Positions 39,073-48,400 are shown, numbered from the stretch's first letter. The stretch is 64,000 nucleotides of DNA from Sphaerochaeta halotolerans (GCF_003429665.1 NZ_QUWK01000006.1:144966-208965); one strand, 5' to 3'. Numbers and translations: made by a program. Notes: generated from the letters alone by a model not told the origin.

Positions 39073-40056
39073 TTAGAAGGAGATAGAAACGCTTGGGCTG
39101 AGGGTGAAGGTACCATCGATGACATATGCTGCATCGAGAGCATAATTAACACCACCCATTGCATATCCGGCACCAGCTTCGATGGTGTAGGTGGAAGTGT
39201 TTGCGATATCAGCGAGGTCAGCCATTTCTGCCTTAAAGCTAGCTGAAAGGCCAAAATCCTGAACTGTTGTGCTGTAGGAAGCCTTAGCAGCAAGCTTGTT
39301 CACCTCAGCAGCAGTCATCTGATAAGCAACCCACAGGCCAACACCAGAAACTTCAGCGTTGACGTCAGCGTTCAGCTCGTTGGTCTCAGCATCCAACAGA
39401 TAAATGTCTTCTACACTAGCTGAAAGAGCGATGTCTTCAAGGCCAACAAGAGAAGCAATATCAGCAGCTGCAGAAACGATAACACCATTAGCATCGTTAG
39501 TGAAACCAACAGCAGCATCAACACCATCAATAGGCATGAATTTTGCACTGATAACCATCGGAAGAGCCTTCAGGGAAGGATCAACGGAAGCATATACTTC
39601 AACCAAGTCAGAATACTTCACAGTAAGACCAAAGTTGTCTGTTACGGTTGCCATGCTCATTCCACCTGCCCAATCATTGGGGTCTGCAAGAACAGTCGTT
39701 GCACTTCCAGAAACATCATCACCAACATGCAATGTAACAGCAAGGTCACCCATGTCGACACCCTGCTCTGCAAGAGCCTTGTCCAGGTAAATCTCTGCGG
39801 TAGCTGCTACGGGAATGAACGCATCTTCTAAAAGAACTGCAGTACCATTTGCCAAGCTAACTTTCCAGAAATCACCAGTGAAATCAAGGACAGTTACCAA
39901 TTCGGCAGTACCCCCAGTTGCACCAGCAGTAGGTGCGGTAAACTCAAAATCATAACCAGCTGAGAACGAACCGCTAACTTCAATAGGGGTAGCAGCAACT
40001 AATGTTCCTGCAACCACGAGAACCAGCGCCAGAGTCAATACAAACTTTTTCTTCAT
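39073..40056 (-). CDS. Secreted beta-barrel (porin-like) outer-membrane protein
   Basis: 327 residues. Signal peptide MKKKFVLTLALVLVVAGTLVA, then alternating beta-strand sequence, acidic and rich in Ala/Val/Asp, ending TFTLSPSVSISF; a terminal Phe after alternating hydrophobics is the outer-membrane insertion signal. FSAGYDFEF at the start and YALDAAYVIDGTF at the end suggest closing strands of the barrel. No Cys. ATG follows GGAGATTTACGTC; an upstream in-frame extension is rejected. Monocistronic with a strong terminator, so probably abundant. Family name not recognised. Confidence 0.78.
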   Translation of the reverse strand: MKKKFVLTLALVLVVAGTLVAATPIEVSGSFSAGYDFEFTAPTAGATGGTAELVTVLDFTGDFWKVSLANGTAVLLEDAFIPVAATAEIYLDKALAEQGVDMGDLAVTLHVGDDVSGSATTVLADPNDWAGGMSMATVTDNFGLTVKYSDLVEVYASVDPSLKALPMVISAKFMPIDGVDAAVGFTNDANGVIVSAAADIASLVGLEDIALSASVEDIYLLDAETNELNADVNAEVSGVGLWVAYQMTAAEVNKLAAKASYSTTVQDFGLSASFKAEMADLADIANTSTYTIEAGAGYAMGGVNYALDAAYVIDGTFTLSPSVSISF

Positions 40057-40328
40057 GACGTAAATCTCCATTTTTTTGCGTGAGAGTTTATTTGTAACAT
40101 CAGTATGCTGATGCACTTTGTGAGTACAATGGACATATATTGTGCAAATGGTATATTAATGTGAGGAACAAGTGATGTTGTTTGAGTAAACGTGAAGACA
40201 TTTGGTGTTTGTGTGTGGTTTGTGTGCACAAAACCCCTTTGTGTGAAATTCAAGAAGGTTACACAGACACTATCATTTCTTTTGTCAACATTATTGCCGT
40301 ACATAATCGATTTCATTACCATATAAGT
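40057..40328. other. Divergent intergenic region with GT-rich repeats
   Basis: 272 bp between porin-like and phosphodiesterase genes. Contains a GTTTGTGTGTGGTTTGTGTG stretch (40203-40230) and TGCAC...GTGCA inverted motifs near 40110-40145. Both promoters should be here but no consensus pair is clear. Confidence 0.3.
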
Positions 40329-40871
40329 ATGATATACCTTTTTGCCTCCGACATCCATGGAAGTGCATATGCAATGCATTCACTCCTGAACATCTTTCAA
40401 ACAACCAAAGCCTCCAAGCTTATTCTTCTTGGGGACCTTCTCTATCATGGCCCTCGGAATGCCTTTCCCTATAAGTATAACCCAAAAGAAGCATACAGGC
40501 TACAAAATAGTGTGAAAGAATCGTTAATTTCTGTGCGTGGCAACTGTGATTCCGAAGTAGATCAGATGGTATTGGAGTTCCCAATGCTCTCAGACAGTGC
40601 TCTTATGCACCTGGATCAAGTGGGTGACCACATAATCTATCTCCATCATGGGCACAAGGAGCTTCCGCCATTGTCCCCTGGAACCATCGTCATCAGCGGC
40701 CATACACATATTCCAGTTGCAGAGAAACGGGAGGAACTGATATTCATCAACCCTGGCTCAGTTGCCCTGCCTAAGGGAGGGTTTCCTGCAAGCTACTGCT
40801 TACTGGAAGACAATACCTTTACCATCTATGAGCTGGAGAGCGGCAAGGAGATGATGAGTCTCACCATCTGA
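40329..40871 (+). CDS. yfcE: YfcE-type metallophosphodiesterase
   Basis: 180 residues of the calcineurin-like phosphoesterase superfamily, YfcE group. Metal-binding motifs in order: ASDIHGS (residues 6-12), GDLLYHGPRN, RGNCDSEVD, HHGH and SGHTHIP, all with their His/Asp/Asn residues. YfcE hydrolyses phosphodiesters with Mn; the natural substrate is unsettled. The start at 40329 fits the family's N-terminus (MIYLFASDIHG), but lacks a clear binding site. It overlaps the convergent histidine kinase gene by 11 bp. Confidence 0.92.
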   Translation: MIYLFASDIHGSAYAMHSLLNIFQTTKASKLILLGDLLYHGPRNAFPYKYNPKEAYRLQNSVKESLISVRGNCDSEVDQMVLEFPMLSDSALMHLDQVGDHIIYLHHGHKELPPLSPGTIVISGHTHIPVAEKREELIFINPGSVALPKGGFPASYCLLEDNTFTIYELESGKEMMSLTI

Positions 40872-42357
40872 GATTTACCACTACCTCCCCTTCTCTTTGG
40901 CTGATAGTAGCATCGCCGTTATGAAGATACATGATCTGGGCAGTAATGGGAAGTCCCAAACCACTACCCGAGGTACCGCGGCTGGCATCTCCCTTACTCC
41001 AGGGTTCAAAGAAATCCACACCTTCTGGAAGTGTCCCCGTATTGGTGAACATCATGGTATTCTTCCCGATGGACCAGCCAACCGTACCTTCACCTGCCTG
41101 CAAGGCATTGGAGAGCATGGCACGAGCTGCATAGCTTAGTAGGTCCTTGTCACCCAGAAGCGAAGCCTCCCCGGCATCGAGATAGATACGATCTCTCTCT
41201 TCTTTTGTTAATGAAGAGAACACTTGTTGGATGAAGGAAGGAATATCAATCTCCTCTTTATTCACCTTCATGTCTGGGCTTTGGAGATTGCTATACAGCA
41301 CTACCTGGGCAATACGAGCTGAAAGTGCATCATTCTCTCTCTTGATTGCCATCAACGTCTTCTCATCGGAGGGGAATACCCCGTCAGCTATCCCATCGAG
41401 TAGGAGCTTCATGCTTGCAACCGGGGTATTGAGGTCGTGGGAGATGCTCCTCAGCCAAGCCTGCCGGCTTCGCTTATGCTGGTCAAGATGCTCATCAAGC
41501 ATCTTGATCGAGTCATTGATCACACGCTGTTCATCAATTGAGGTTTTGGGAAGGTCCACCCCGTTCTCTCCGCTACTCAATTGTTCCAAAGCCCTCTGAA
41601 TCCCCTGTGTATAGCGCTCACTTCGCTTGGAAATGGAAGCTGCCATCATAAGGGCAATGACAAAGGCAATCGGCATAGCCCAGAAAATCGGGAACAGCAA
41701 ACCTCTGAACAGGTATCCGGTATTCTTATAGGTAAAGGGAGTAAATGTGAGCACATCCACCAGTGCCAGCACCTCACCGTTGTAGGAGATGACCAAGCTT
41801 CCAGCTATATCGGTAGCCTTCACCTGAGGAGGCAGGAGAATCGTATGTTTCTGTGATTCAGCTTGTTGGTTCACTGAAAGCGAGGCAGTATCAGCATCCT
41901 TCTCTATATGTACCTCATAGACAGCACTGTGCATCTCGTTTGCTGAGAATCCTTGTTCTGAGATCTGTCGGTGGGTTCGTTGCATTGAGGGCGAACTCAT
42001 CATCGGCCCCATGCCTTCATACTCATCAGAGTGGGGAACCGGTAGGGATGCCCCACCGCTGGTCATGCCGTAGGCTATGGCTACCGTCCCATCCGGGTTG
42101 CGGATGTACAGCCCACTGACCCGGTCATCGGCTGAACGCAACAAGAGCTCCTCTAAGCTCATCAAGGAATAGCTACGCCCATCCAACCCTGCTGAAAGGT
42201 TCTCACTCAGAGCGGCAAGATAATCCTGGAAGACAGACTCAGTCCAATTGAGCCGCTGGCGGTGGATACTCACCATGAATACCGTAGCTTGGATTCCCAC
42301 TACTACGGCAACCACCAATACGAACCCTAGGAAAAGCCTGACAAATTGCCTTCTCAT
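40861..42357 (-). CDS. Sensor histidine kinase
   Basis: 498 residues. Membrane helix 1 (about 8-29), a ~190-residue extracytoplasmic sensor with a PAS/CACHE-like pattern (GLYIRNPDGTVAIAYG), helix 2 (about 219-243), a HAMP-like linker, then H box SISHDLNTPVAS (His307), N box LSNALQAG, and G box GSGLGLPITA. The ATPase domain is short but complete. It is the last gene of a unit with two response regulators, and overlaps the nearer one by 4 bp. The signal is unknown. Confidence 0.93.
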   Translation of the reverse strand: MRRQFVRLFLGFVLVVAVVVGIQATVFMVSIHRQRLNWTESVFQDYLAALSENLSAGLDGRSYSLMSLEELLLRSADDRVSGLYIRNPDGTVAIAYGMTSGGASLPVPHSDEYEGMGPMMSSPSMQRTHRQISEQGFSANEMHSAVYEVHIEKDADTASLSVNQQAESQKHTILLPPQVKATDIAGSLVISYNGEVLALVDVLTFTPFTYKNTGYLFRGLLFPIFWAMPIAFVIALMMAASISKRSERYTQGIQRALEQLSSGENGVDLPKTSIDEQRVINDSIKMLDEHLDQHKRSRQAWLRSISHDLNTPVASMKLLLDGIADGVFPSDEKTLMAIKRENDALSARIAQVVLYSNLQSPDMKVNKEEIDIPSFIQQVFSSLTKEERDRIYLDAGEASLLGDKDLLSYAARAMLSNALQAGEGTVGWSIGKNTMMFTNTGTLPEGVDFFEPWSKGDASRGTSGSGLGLPITAQIMYLHNGDATISQREGEVVVNLRW

Positions 42358-43067
42358 ACTTCTGCGCCATCCTTCTCATGCCCAATGAAACGGTACCCAT
42401 ACCCACGGACCGTCTCGATCCATGGACCGTCTCCAAGTTTGGAGCGGATATTCTTGATATGGGTATCGACCACCCGTTCATAGGAATCGACCGCATAGTC
42501 GAAACACTCCTCGAGAATTTGGGAACGGGAAACAAGGTGATGTGAGTTTTCGATTAAGTACGCAAGGATTCTCCACTCGGCTGCGGTCAGAATGACCTCC
42601 TGACCATCAACCAAGAGTTGATGATCGGTCTCATCAAAACGCATCGAATGGTCGTTGACGTATAAAAAGCCGTCACTCGGACTGAAGCTATTGTTCCGGT
42701 ACCGCCTGAGTACGGCCTGAACCCTGAGCACCAGCTCCTTGGGACTGAAGGGTTTCGAGATATAATCATCAGCCCCGAGTTCAAACCCAAGGATCCTGTC
42801 ACTCTCCTCACTACGGGCAGTCATGAAGATGACAGGGCAGTCACACTTCTCCTTGAGTTGCTTCACAAAAGCAAAACCATCACCATCGGGGAGCATGACA
42901 TCCTGGATAAGCAGAGACGGAACCTGGCTGGCTACAGCCTCCCGAACTGCCCTGAGGGTGGGAAACCCCTTAACTTGATAGCCAGAGAGTTCTAGGTATT
43001 GCCGAACGCCCTCACGAATCACCTCATGATCCTCTACTATATATATAAGGTCGTCTTTTTCTGCCAT
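42354..43067 (-). CDS. OmpR/PhoB-family response regulator
   Basis: 237 residues. Receiver with acidic pair E11-D12 (YIVEDHEVIREG), phosphoacceptor Asp56 (LLIQDVMLPDGDG), Thr84 region (IFMTARSEESDRILGFELGADDYISKPF) with the conserved Lys; winged-helix C-terminal domain (VILTAAEWRILAYL, VVDTHIKNIRSKLG, IETVRGYGYRF). A canonical partner for the kinase encoded downstream (ATGA overlap). About half identical to the regulator at 43071-43802, pointing to tandem duplication. Confidence 0.95.
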   Translation of the reverse strand: MAEKDDLIYIVEDHEVIREGVRQYLELSGYQVKGFPTLRAVREAVASQVPSLLIQDVMLPDGDGFAFVKQLKEKCDCPVIFMTARSEESDRILGFELGADDYISKPFSPKELVLRVQAVLRRYRNNSFSPSDGFLYVNDHSMRFDETDHQLLVDGQEVILTAAEWRILAYLIENSHHLVSRSQILEECFDYAVDSYERVVDTHIKNIRSKLGDGPWIETVRGYGYRFIGHEKDGAEV

Positions 43068-43070
43068 TGG

Positions 43071-43802
43071 TTATTCCTGCCCTTCGCTTCCCTTACCGGG
43101 AAGACTGGAAGTACTCTTACCGGCAAACCGGTAACCATATCCCCTCACTGTCTCAATCCACTGTGGTCCCATGGGGCCCATTTTTGCACGCATATTCTTC
43201 ACATGGGTGTCCACAATTCTGTCATACGACTCAAAACTGTAGTCAAAACAGTGTTCCAGAATCTGAGAGCGGGTAATGAGGATTCCACTATTGCTTACCA
43301 GGTAACTCATAATCCTCCACTCTGCAGCAGTAAGGGGTATCTGCGACCCATCCAAGGTAAAGAGGTGGCTTACCTCGTCGAACTGCAGTACCGACCCTGC
43401 CAACACCCAGGTCGAACCTCCTCGGTAGGAGGAAACACTGACATCAATGCGGCGGAACAAGGCATGCACCCTGAGCACCAGTTCCTTGAAGCTGAAAGGC
43501 TTGCACACATAATCGTCAGCTCCCAACTCGAAACCAAGGATGCGGTCACTCTCTGCTACCCTGCTTGTCACGAAGATGACCGGGAAAGAATGGGTCTGCT
43601 TCAGTTTCTTGATGTAACTGAACCCGTCCCCATCAGGGAATTGCACTTCCAGCAGCATCAAGTCAGGGACCTGACGGCTTATAGCCACCTGCACAGCATG
43701 CAAATCCTCAAACACATGCACCTCGTACCCTGAAAGCTCAAGATACTGCTTCACCCCCTCGCGATCCTCATTGATGGGGTCAATCACATAAATCATCTTC
43801 AT
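43071..43802 (-). CDS. OmpR-family regulator with a pseudo-receiver (Glu at phosphoacceptor)
   Basis: 243 residues. Same architecture as its neighbour, but the phosphorylation site reads LMLLEVQFPDGDG: Glu52 (codon GAA) replaces Asp, and the acidic pair is D8-P9 instead of two acids (YVIDPINEDREG). Thr and Lys (VTSR, VCKPF) are kept, and the winged helix is intact (PLTAAEWRIMSYL, VDTHVKNMRAKMG, IETVRGYGYRF). Glu often mimics phosphorylated Asp, so this regulator may be constitutively active or controlled by dimerisation with its paralogue. First gene of the unit; the second regulator starts 3 bp after its stop. Confidence 0.93.
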   Translation of the reverse strand: MKMIYVIDPINEDREGVKQYLELSGYEVHVFEDLHAVQVAISRQVPDLMLLEVQFPDGDGFSYIKKLKQTHSFPVIFVTSRVAESDRILGFELGADDYVCKPFSFKELVLRVHALFRRIDVSVSSYRGGSTWVLAGSVLQFDEVSHLFTLDGSQIPLTAAEWRIMSYLVSNSGILITRSQILEHCFDYSFESYDRIVDTHVKNMRAKMGPMGPQWIETVRGYGYRFAGKSTSSLPGKGSEGQE

Positions 43803-43892
43803 ACTGCAACATCACCATACCTTTGCTCGTCTGACAAGCGTTCTTGTGGATTCAACATATATCTCCACATTATCTTCATATTTCGTTTTAAT

Positions 43893-43920
43893 AATATACA
43901 AAGTGTGAACTTGGTGTCAA
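43893..43920 (-). promoter_or_regulatory. Promoter of the two-component operon
   Basis: Minus-strand -35 TTGACA (43915-43920), 16-nt spacer, -10 TATATT (43893-43898); 5' leader of about 85 nt. Confidence 0.65.
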
Positions 43921-44030
43921 ATAAAAACAGCAAGCTACCATATAACCCATCAGTTCTGCACCCGTGTGGGGATATCCGAGCAAAACACATGTCTATTGCA
44001 CTGGTTTGGCTTCCACGCTACACTTGGCCA

Positions 44031-44408
44031 ATGAAACACAGGTGGAAAACCCTCCTTGGAGACACGCTTATCCTAATTGCCTGCATCCTTGCCCTGGTGG
44101 TTATCACCAAACAGACTGCCAGCGGAGGAAGCGGGTACGTACAAATCCAAAGTAGTGAAGCCACCTATCGATACAGCCTTAATGTCGATCGCGAGGTAAC
44201 GGTACAAGGGCCGCTTGGGGAAACACATGTGGTCATCGAGGATGGACATGCCCACATCGAAGACTCTCCCTGCCCCACCAAGAGCTGCACCTTCCAAAAG
44301 CCCATTTCGAGTGCCCGGTCCTGGATCGCGTGCCTGCCAAACCAGGTACTGCTCACCGTCGTAGGCAGTGACAGTGAGAATCAGGAGGTCGATGATGTCG
44401 CAAACTGA
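44031..44408 (+). CDS. NusG domain II (NusG_II)-type membrane-anchored protein
   Basis: 125 residues: N-terminal membrane helix (LLGDTLILIACILALVVI) then a small extracytoplasmic beta domain (YRYSLNVDREVTVQGPLGETHVVIEDGHAHIEDSPC) with the family Cys pairs PCPTKSC and WIACLPN, and a VLLTVVG strand. The family is found beside Gx-transporter and ApbE genes in anaerobes and may take part in flavin or electron transfer at the membrane. The start is uncertain: no clear binding site; an in-frame ATG at 43989 is possible. Overlaps the next gene. Confidence 0.8.
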   Translation: MKHRWKTLLGDTLILIACILALVVITKQTASGGSGYVQIQSSEATYRYSLNVDREVTVQGPLGETHVVIEDGHAHIEDSPCPTKSCTFQKPISSARSWIACLPNQVLLTVVGSDSENQEVDDVAN

Positions 44409-45510
44409 GAGAAAAATCGCCTTCATCAGCGCCACTACCCTGTTGCTTTCCTCCTTGGAGTACCTTATTCCCAAACCACTCCCCTTCCTAAGACTGGGAC
44501 TTGCGAACCTCCCCCTCCTTATTATCCTCGATGGTATGGCCTACGGCCCATTTCTCATGGTCCTCTTACTCAAGGCAATAGGCCAAGGAATGGTAAGCGG
44601 AACGCTCTTTTCCTATCTATTCCTGATCTCCCTAGCAGGCACTTTGAGCAGCGGTATCGCCATGAAAGGTGCAAAGCACCTCTTTGGGGCCAGGGTTAGC
44701 CTTGTAGGATGTTCCCTGCTTGGGGCGTTTGTGAGCAATCTATGCCAACTCCAGGTTGCATCCTGGGTTGCCTACGGCCCATCCATATGGATAGCCGCAC
44801 CGCTTATGCTTGCCCTTGGAATGGCCACCAGCTTTGCGTTGGGACTGCTCGCTGAGATCTACCTGCAGAGAGGAACAACCGGAAAAGCCCTCACACAAGG
44901 AACCCTGTCCCTCGCCATTCCTCCAACTGCTGAGAGGACCCCACACAAACACCTGCTCTTTGCCTCATTGCTTGCCATTGTCGCTATCCTCCTCGCAAGG
45001 GGTCTCATCACGCTCGCTGTGATCACCGCTCTGATGTATCTCCTGCAGTGGGTGGCTGGAAGAAAGATCAGAATCATCCCGCCGGTGATGCTCATTTTCT
45101 CATTGCTTATGTTGAGTCTGTTTGAACCGAATGGGAAGGTCCTGCTCAGTGTTGGTTCTCTTGCCTTCACTGAAGGCTCTCTCACAATCGCACTCACAAA
45201 AGCGCTTCGCCTGCTCTCCCTCCTTGCAGCAAGCCAGAGTCTGAGTGCGAGCAACCCCAAGATAGAAGGCAAGGCAGGAACCCTGCTTGCCCTCACCCTT
45301 GCCTATTTCAGTCTGCTCACCCGCTCATTCCGAGCAACCAAAGGTTCAGTTATAGAACGTGTAGACCAGGCACTGCAGGCAACGGCAGAAGGGAATGGTA
45401 CCGATAAAACACCTCCCACTGTTCATAAAAAACCAATCAACATCACCCTATTCCTATTCATCGTAGCAAGTGTACTTGCTGTTGCACTCATTAGTCGAGT
45501 AGTATATTAA
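44395..45510 (+). CDS. Gx transporter family protein with an extra C-terminal membrane half
   Basis: 371 residues. The N-terminal ~170 residues match the Gx_transp family (formerly 'heptaprenyl diphosphate synthase component I'), an ECF S-component-like fold: IPKPLPFLRLGLANLPLLIIL is diagnostic. The C-terminal ~180 residues form more helices with LTIALTKALRLLSLLAASQSL and a conserved-looking SFRATKGSVIERVDQAL, reminiscent of an EcfT-type energy-coupling protein, so one polypeptide may join substrate-binding and coupling roles. ATG at 44395 after AGGAGG; overlaps NusG_II by 14 bp. Confidence 0.78.
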   Translation: MSQTERKIAFISATTLLLSSLEYLIPKPLPFLRLGLANLPLLIILDGMAYGPFLMVLLLKAIGQGMVSGTLFSYLFLISLAGTLSSGIAMKGAKHLFGARVSLVGCSLLGAFVSNLCQLQVASWVAYGPSIWIAAPLMLALGMATSFALGLLAEIYLQRGTTGKALTQGTLSLAIPPTAERTPHKHLLFASLLAIVAILLARGLITLAVITALMYLLQWVAGRKIRIIPPVMLIFSLLMLSLFEPNGKVLLSVGSLAFTEGSLTIALTKALRLLSLLAASQSLSASNPKIEGKAGTLLALTLAYFSLLTRSFRATKGSVIERVDQALQATAEGNGTDKTPPTVHKKPINITLFLFIVASVLAVALISRVVY

Positions 45511-45584
45511 GTTCTTTTCAGTAATATTAATCAGCTTTATTAGTATTTTATTTCTAGTATTTTCTTATTTATCTCATGTATATA

Positions 45585-45608
45585 TGCACTAATCTAATAT
45601 TTAGTGCA
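45585..45608. promoter_or_regulatory. Inverted repeat upstream of adhE
   Basis: Perfect 8-bp arms TGCACTAA / TTAGTGCA with an 8-nt centre, in a very AT-rich 200-bp region. Could be an operator 45 bp upstream of the adhE -35, or a weak terminator of the Gx-transporter gene (T-rich sequence follows). Confidence 0.4.
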
Positions 45609-45650
45609 TTTATTTTCATTATTTTATTCCGTTTATTTTTTTAAATCGTA

Positions 45651-45679
45651 TTGACCTTATTAGATATTTTTTTTATACA
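45651..45679 (+). promoter_or_regulatory. adhE promoter
   Basis: -35 TTGACC (45651-45656), 17-nt spacer, -10 TATACA (45674-45679), about 35 nt before the ATG. Confidence 0.65.
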
Positions 45680-45713
45680 TTAAAGCCAAGAAAACCCTTA
45701 CGAGGAGTACATC

Positions 45714-48380
45714 ATGGCTGACAAGAAACAAACCGAGGAGCTTTTTGCAGGACAAAAAGACCTCCAGGACCTCATCGAACGTGTGAAGCGCGCACAAACC
45801 AAATTCCAGACCTATTCCCAGGAACAAGTTGATGCCATATTCCGTGCAGCCGCCATTGCAGCAAACGACGAGCGTATCAAGCTCGCAATCATGGCAGTGA
45901 AAGAGACCGGCATGGGTATCGTAGAAGACAAGGTGATCAAGAACCACTTTTCTGCAGAATACATCTTCAACAAGTATAAGGATGACAAGACCTGTGGAAT
46001 CATTGAGGTGGACCAGGCTTTTGGCATCAAGAAAATTGCTGAGCCGAAAGGTGTCATCTGCGGCATCATCCCCACCACCAATCCAACCAGTACTGCAATT
46101 TTCAAGAGCCTGATCAGCTTGAAAACCAGGAATGCAATCATCTTCAGTCCCCATCCGAGAGCCAAGGAGTGCACCTGTGAAGCTGCTCGTATCATTCTGG
46201 AGGCTGCAGTGAAGGCAGGGGCTCCAGAAGATATCATCGGTTGGATTGATGAACCATCCATTGAGAAGACAGACTACCTGATGAAAAACAAGCTGGTGAA
46301 TCTCATCCTTGCAACCGGTGGTCCTTCGATGGTCAAGAGCGCCTACTCCTCCGGTATTCCTGCCATTGGTGTCGGACCTGGCAATACCCCAGCCCTTATG
46401 GACAAGAGCGCCGATATCAAGATGGCGGTCAGCTCGATTCTCATGAGCAAGACCTTCGACAATGGGGTCGTCTGCGCTAGTGAGCAGGCAGTAATCTGCC
46501 ACAAGGATATCTACGATGCAGTAAAGCAAGAGTTTACCGACCGTGGTGCACGATTCCTCACCAAGAAAGAGGCCGACATGCTTCGCAATGTAATCCTCGA
46601 CCCAAAACGGGGAACGGTAAACCCTGCAATCGTTGGACAGAAAGCTTCAAAGGTTGCAGAGATTGCAGGTTTCTCAGTTCCTGAGACTACAAAGGTCCTT
46701 ATCGGTGAAGTGGAACATGCCGATGCTTCTGAACCCTTTGCCCATGAGAAACTCAGCCCGGTGTTGGCAATGTACAAATGTGATACCTATGGAGAAGGAA
46801 CCAACATGGCAGCAAAACTGGTTGCCTTGGGTGGTTACGGGCACACCAGTGTCCTCTATATCGATGAGAAAGAGACGGAGAAGGTCGACACCTACAGCAG
46901 GACGGTGAAGACCAGTCGTGTCTTGGTGAATATGCCTGCCAGCCAAGGTGCCATTGGAGACATCTACAACTTCCGTCTGGAGCCTTCCCTCACCCTTGGC
47001 TGTGGTTCCTGGGGCAACAACTCGATCAGTGAGAATGTAGGACCCAAACACCTGTTGAACATCAAGACAGAAGCTGCCAGGAGGGAAAACATGCTCTGGT
47101 TCAAACTGCCCCCTAAGACGTACTTCAAGTATGGTTGTCTTCCCGTTGCTCTTGGCGAGCTGAAGGGTAAGAAGCGTGCATTCATCATCACCGACTCCTT
47201 CCTGTTCACCAGCGGTATGGTGGACAAGATCACAGACACACTTGATGCTATGGGTATCGAGTGCGAGACGTTCCACCAGGTAAAACCTGATCCAACACTC
47301 GATACCATCAGCGAGGGGATGAAGTTGGTTGGTGCCTTCAAACCCGATGTACTCATCGGTCTTGGTGGAGGATCTCCAATGGATGCTGCAAAGATCATGT
47401 GGTTGCTCTATGAGCACCCAGAGGTGCAGTTCGATGGGCTTGCTTTGCGGTTCATGGATATCCAGAAGCGAATCTATGCCTTCCCAAACATGGGAAAGAA
47501 AGCTGAGCTTGTATGTGTACCTACCACCAGTGGTACCGGCAGTGAGGTCACTCCATTTGCCATCATCACCGATGAGAAAAGTGGCATGAAGTACGCAATA
47601 GCAGACTATGCGCTCACCCCGACCATGGCTATCGTGGACAGTGAGCTTGCGATGGGAATGCCCAAAGCTCTGACCGCCAGCTGTGGAATCGATGTATTGA
47701 CCCATGCACTGGAAGCACTTGCATCGAGCATGTCCACCGACTACACCAACGGCTTGAGCTTAGAAGCTGCCCGTGTCATCTTCAAGTACCTGCCGAAGAC
47801 ATATCGGGATGGAACTGACAAGAAAGCACGCGAGAAAGTCCACAATGCCTCAACCATAGCGGGAATGGCCTTCAGCAATGCATTTCTGGGTGTCTGTCAC
47901 TCGATGGCGCACAAGCTCGGTGCCCAGTTCCATATTCCTCATGGCATGGCGAACGCACTGCTACTTTGCAACGTCATTCGTTACAATGCGACAGACAACC
48001 CAACCAAACAAGCTTCCTTCCCGCAGTATGAATATCCCTCGGCTGTAAGCAGGTATGCAAGGGCTGCAGACTACATTGCCATGGTGGTCAATGAACAGGA
48101 GAATACTCCCTACATCAAGACCAGTGCAAATGACAGCCAAGACAAGAAGGTCGATGCGCTGGTTGCAGGGATTGAGAAACTGAAAAAGGAACTTGATATT
48201 CCTTCCTCCATCAAGGAGTGGGGAATCAAGGAAGAGGACTTCCTTGCTGTGGTTGACGAACTTGCTGTGAAAGCATTCGACGACCAGTGCACGGGAACCA
48301 ACCCTCGCTACCCCCTGATCAGCGAGATCAAGCAACTCTACCTGGACTGCTTCTACGGAAGAGCGTACCAGGAAGCATAA
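45714..48380 (+). CDS. adhE: Bifunctional acetaldehyde-CoA/alcohol dehydrogenase
   Basis: 888 residues, the usual AdhE length. N-terminal CoA-dependent aldehyde dehydrogenase (about 1-440; catalytic Cys in FDNGVVCASEQAVI, FSPHPRAKE) and C-terminal iron-dependent alcohol dehydrogenase (about 465-888; GLGGGSPMDAAKIMW, and iron ligands in GVCHSMAHKLGAQFHIPHGMANA). It converts acetyl-CoA to ethanol with two NADH, a major redox sink in fermentation, and forms spirosomes. ATG follows GAGGAG. Own promoter and terminator. Confidence 0.97.
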   Translation: MADKKQTEELFAGQKDLQDLIERVKRAQTKFQTYSQEQVDAIFRAAAIAANDERIKLAIMAVKETGMGIVEDKVIKNHFSAEYIFNKYKDDKTCGIIEVDQAFGIKKIAEPKGVICGIIPTTNPTSTAIFKSLISLKTRNAIIFSPHPRAKECTCEAARIILEAAVKAGAPEDIIGWIDEPSIEKTDYLMKNKLVNLILATGGPSMVKSAYSSGIPAIGVGPGNTPALMDKSADIKMAVSSILMSKTFDNGVVCASEQAVICHKDIYDAVKQEFTDRGARFLTKKEADMLRNVILDPKRGTVNPAIVGQKASKVAEIAGFSVPETTKVLIGEVEHADASEPFAHEKLSPVLAMYKCDTYGEGTNMAAKLVALGGYGHTSVLYIDEKETEKVDTYSRTVKTSRVLVNMPASQGAIGDIYNFRLEPSLTLGCGSWGNNSISENVGPKHLLNIKTEAARRENMLWFKLPPKTYFKYGCLPVALGELKGKKRAFIITDSFLFTSGMVDKITDTLDAMGIECETFHQVKPDPTLDTISEGMKLVGAFKPDVLIGLGGGSPMDAAKIMWLLYEHPEVQFDGLALRFMDIQKRIYAFPNMGKKAELVCVPTTSGTGSEVTPFAIITDEKSGMKYAIADYALTPTMAIVDSELAMGMPKALTASCGIDVLTHALEALASSMSTDYTNGLSLEAARVIFKYLPKTYRDGTDKKAREKVHNASTIAGMAFSNAFLGVCHSMAHKLGAQFHIPHGMANALLLCNVIRYNATDNPTKQASFPQYEYPSAVSRYARAADYIAMVVNEQENTPYIKTSANDSQDKKVDALVAGIEKLKKELDIPSSIKEWGIKEEDFLAVVDELAVKAFDDQCTGTNPRYPLISEIKQLYLDCFYGRAYQEA

Positions 48381-48400
48381 GGGCAAGTGATCATTCACAA

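Noticed and set aside
38973..39293. N-terminal extension of the DUF1801 gene
   Set aside because: It is antisense to the porin-like gene, and AAGGAG places the real start at 38972.
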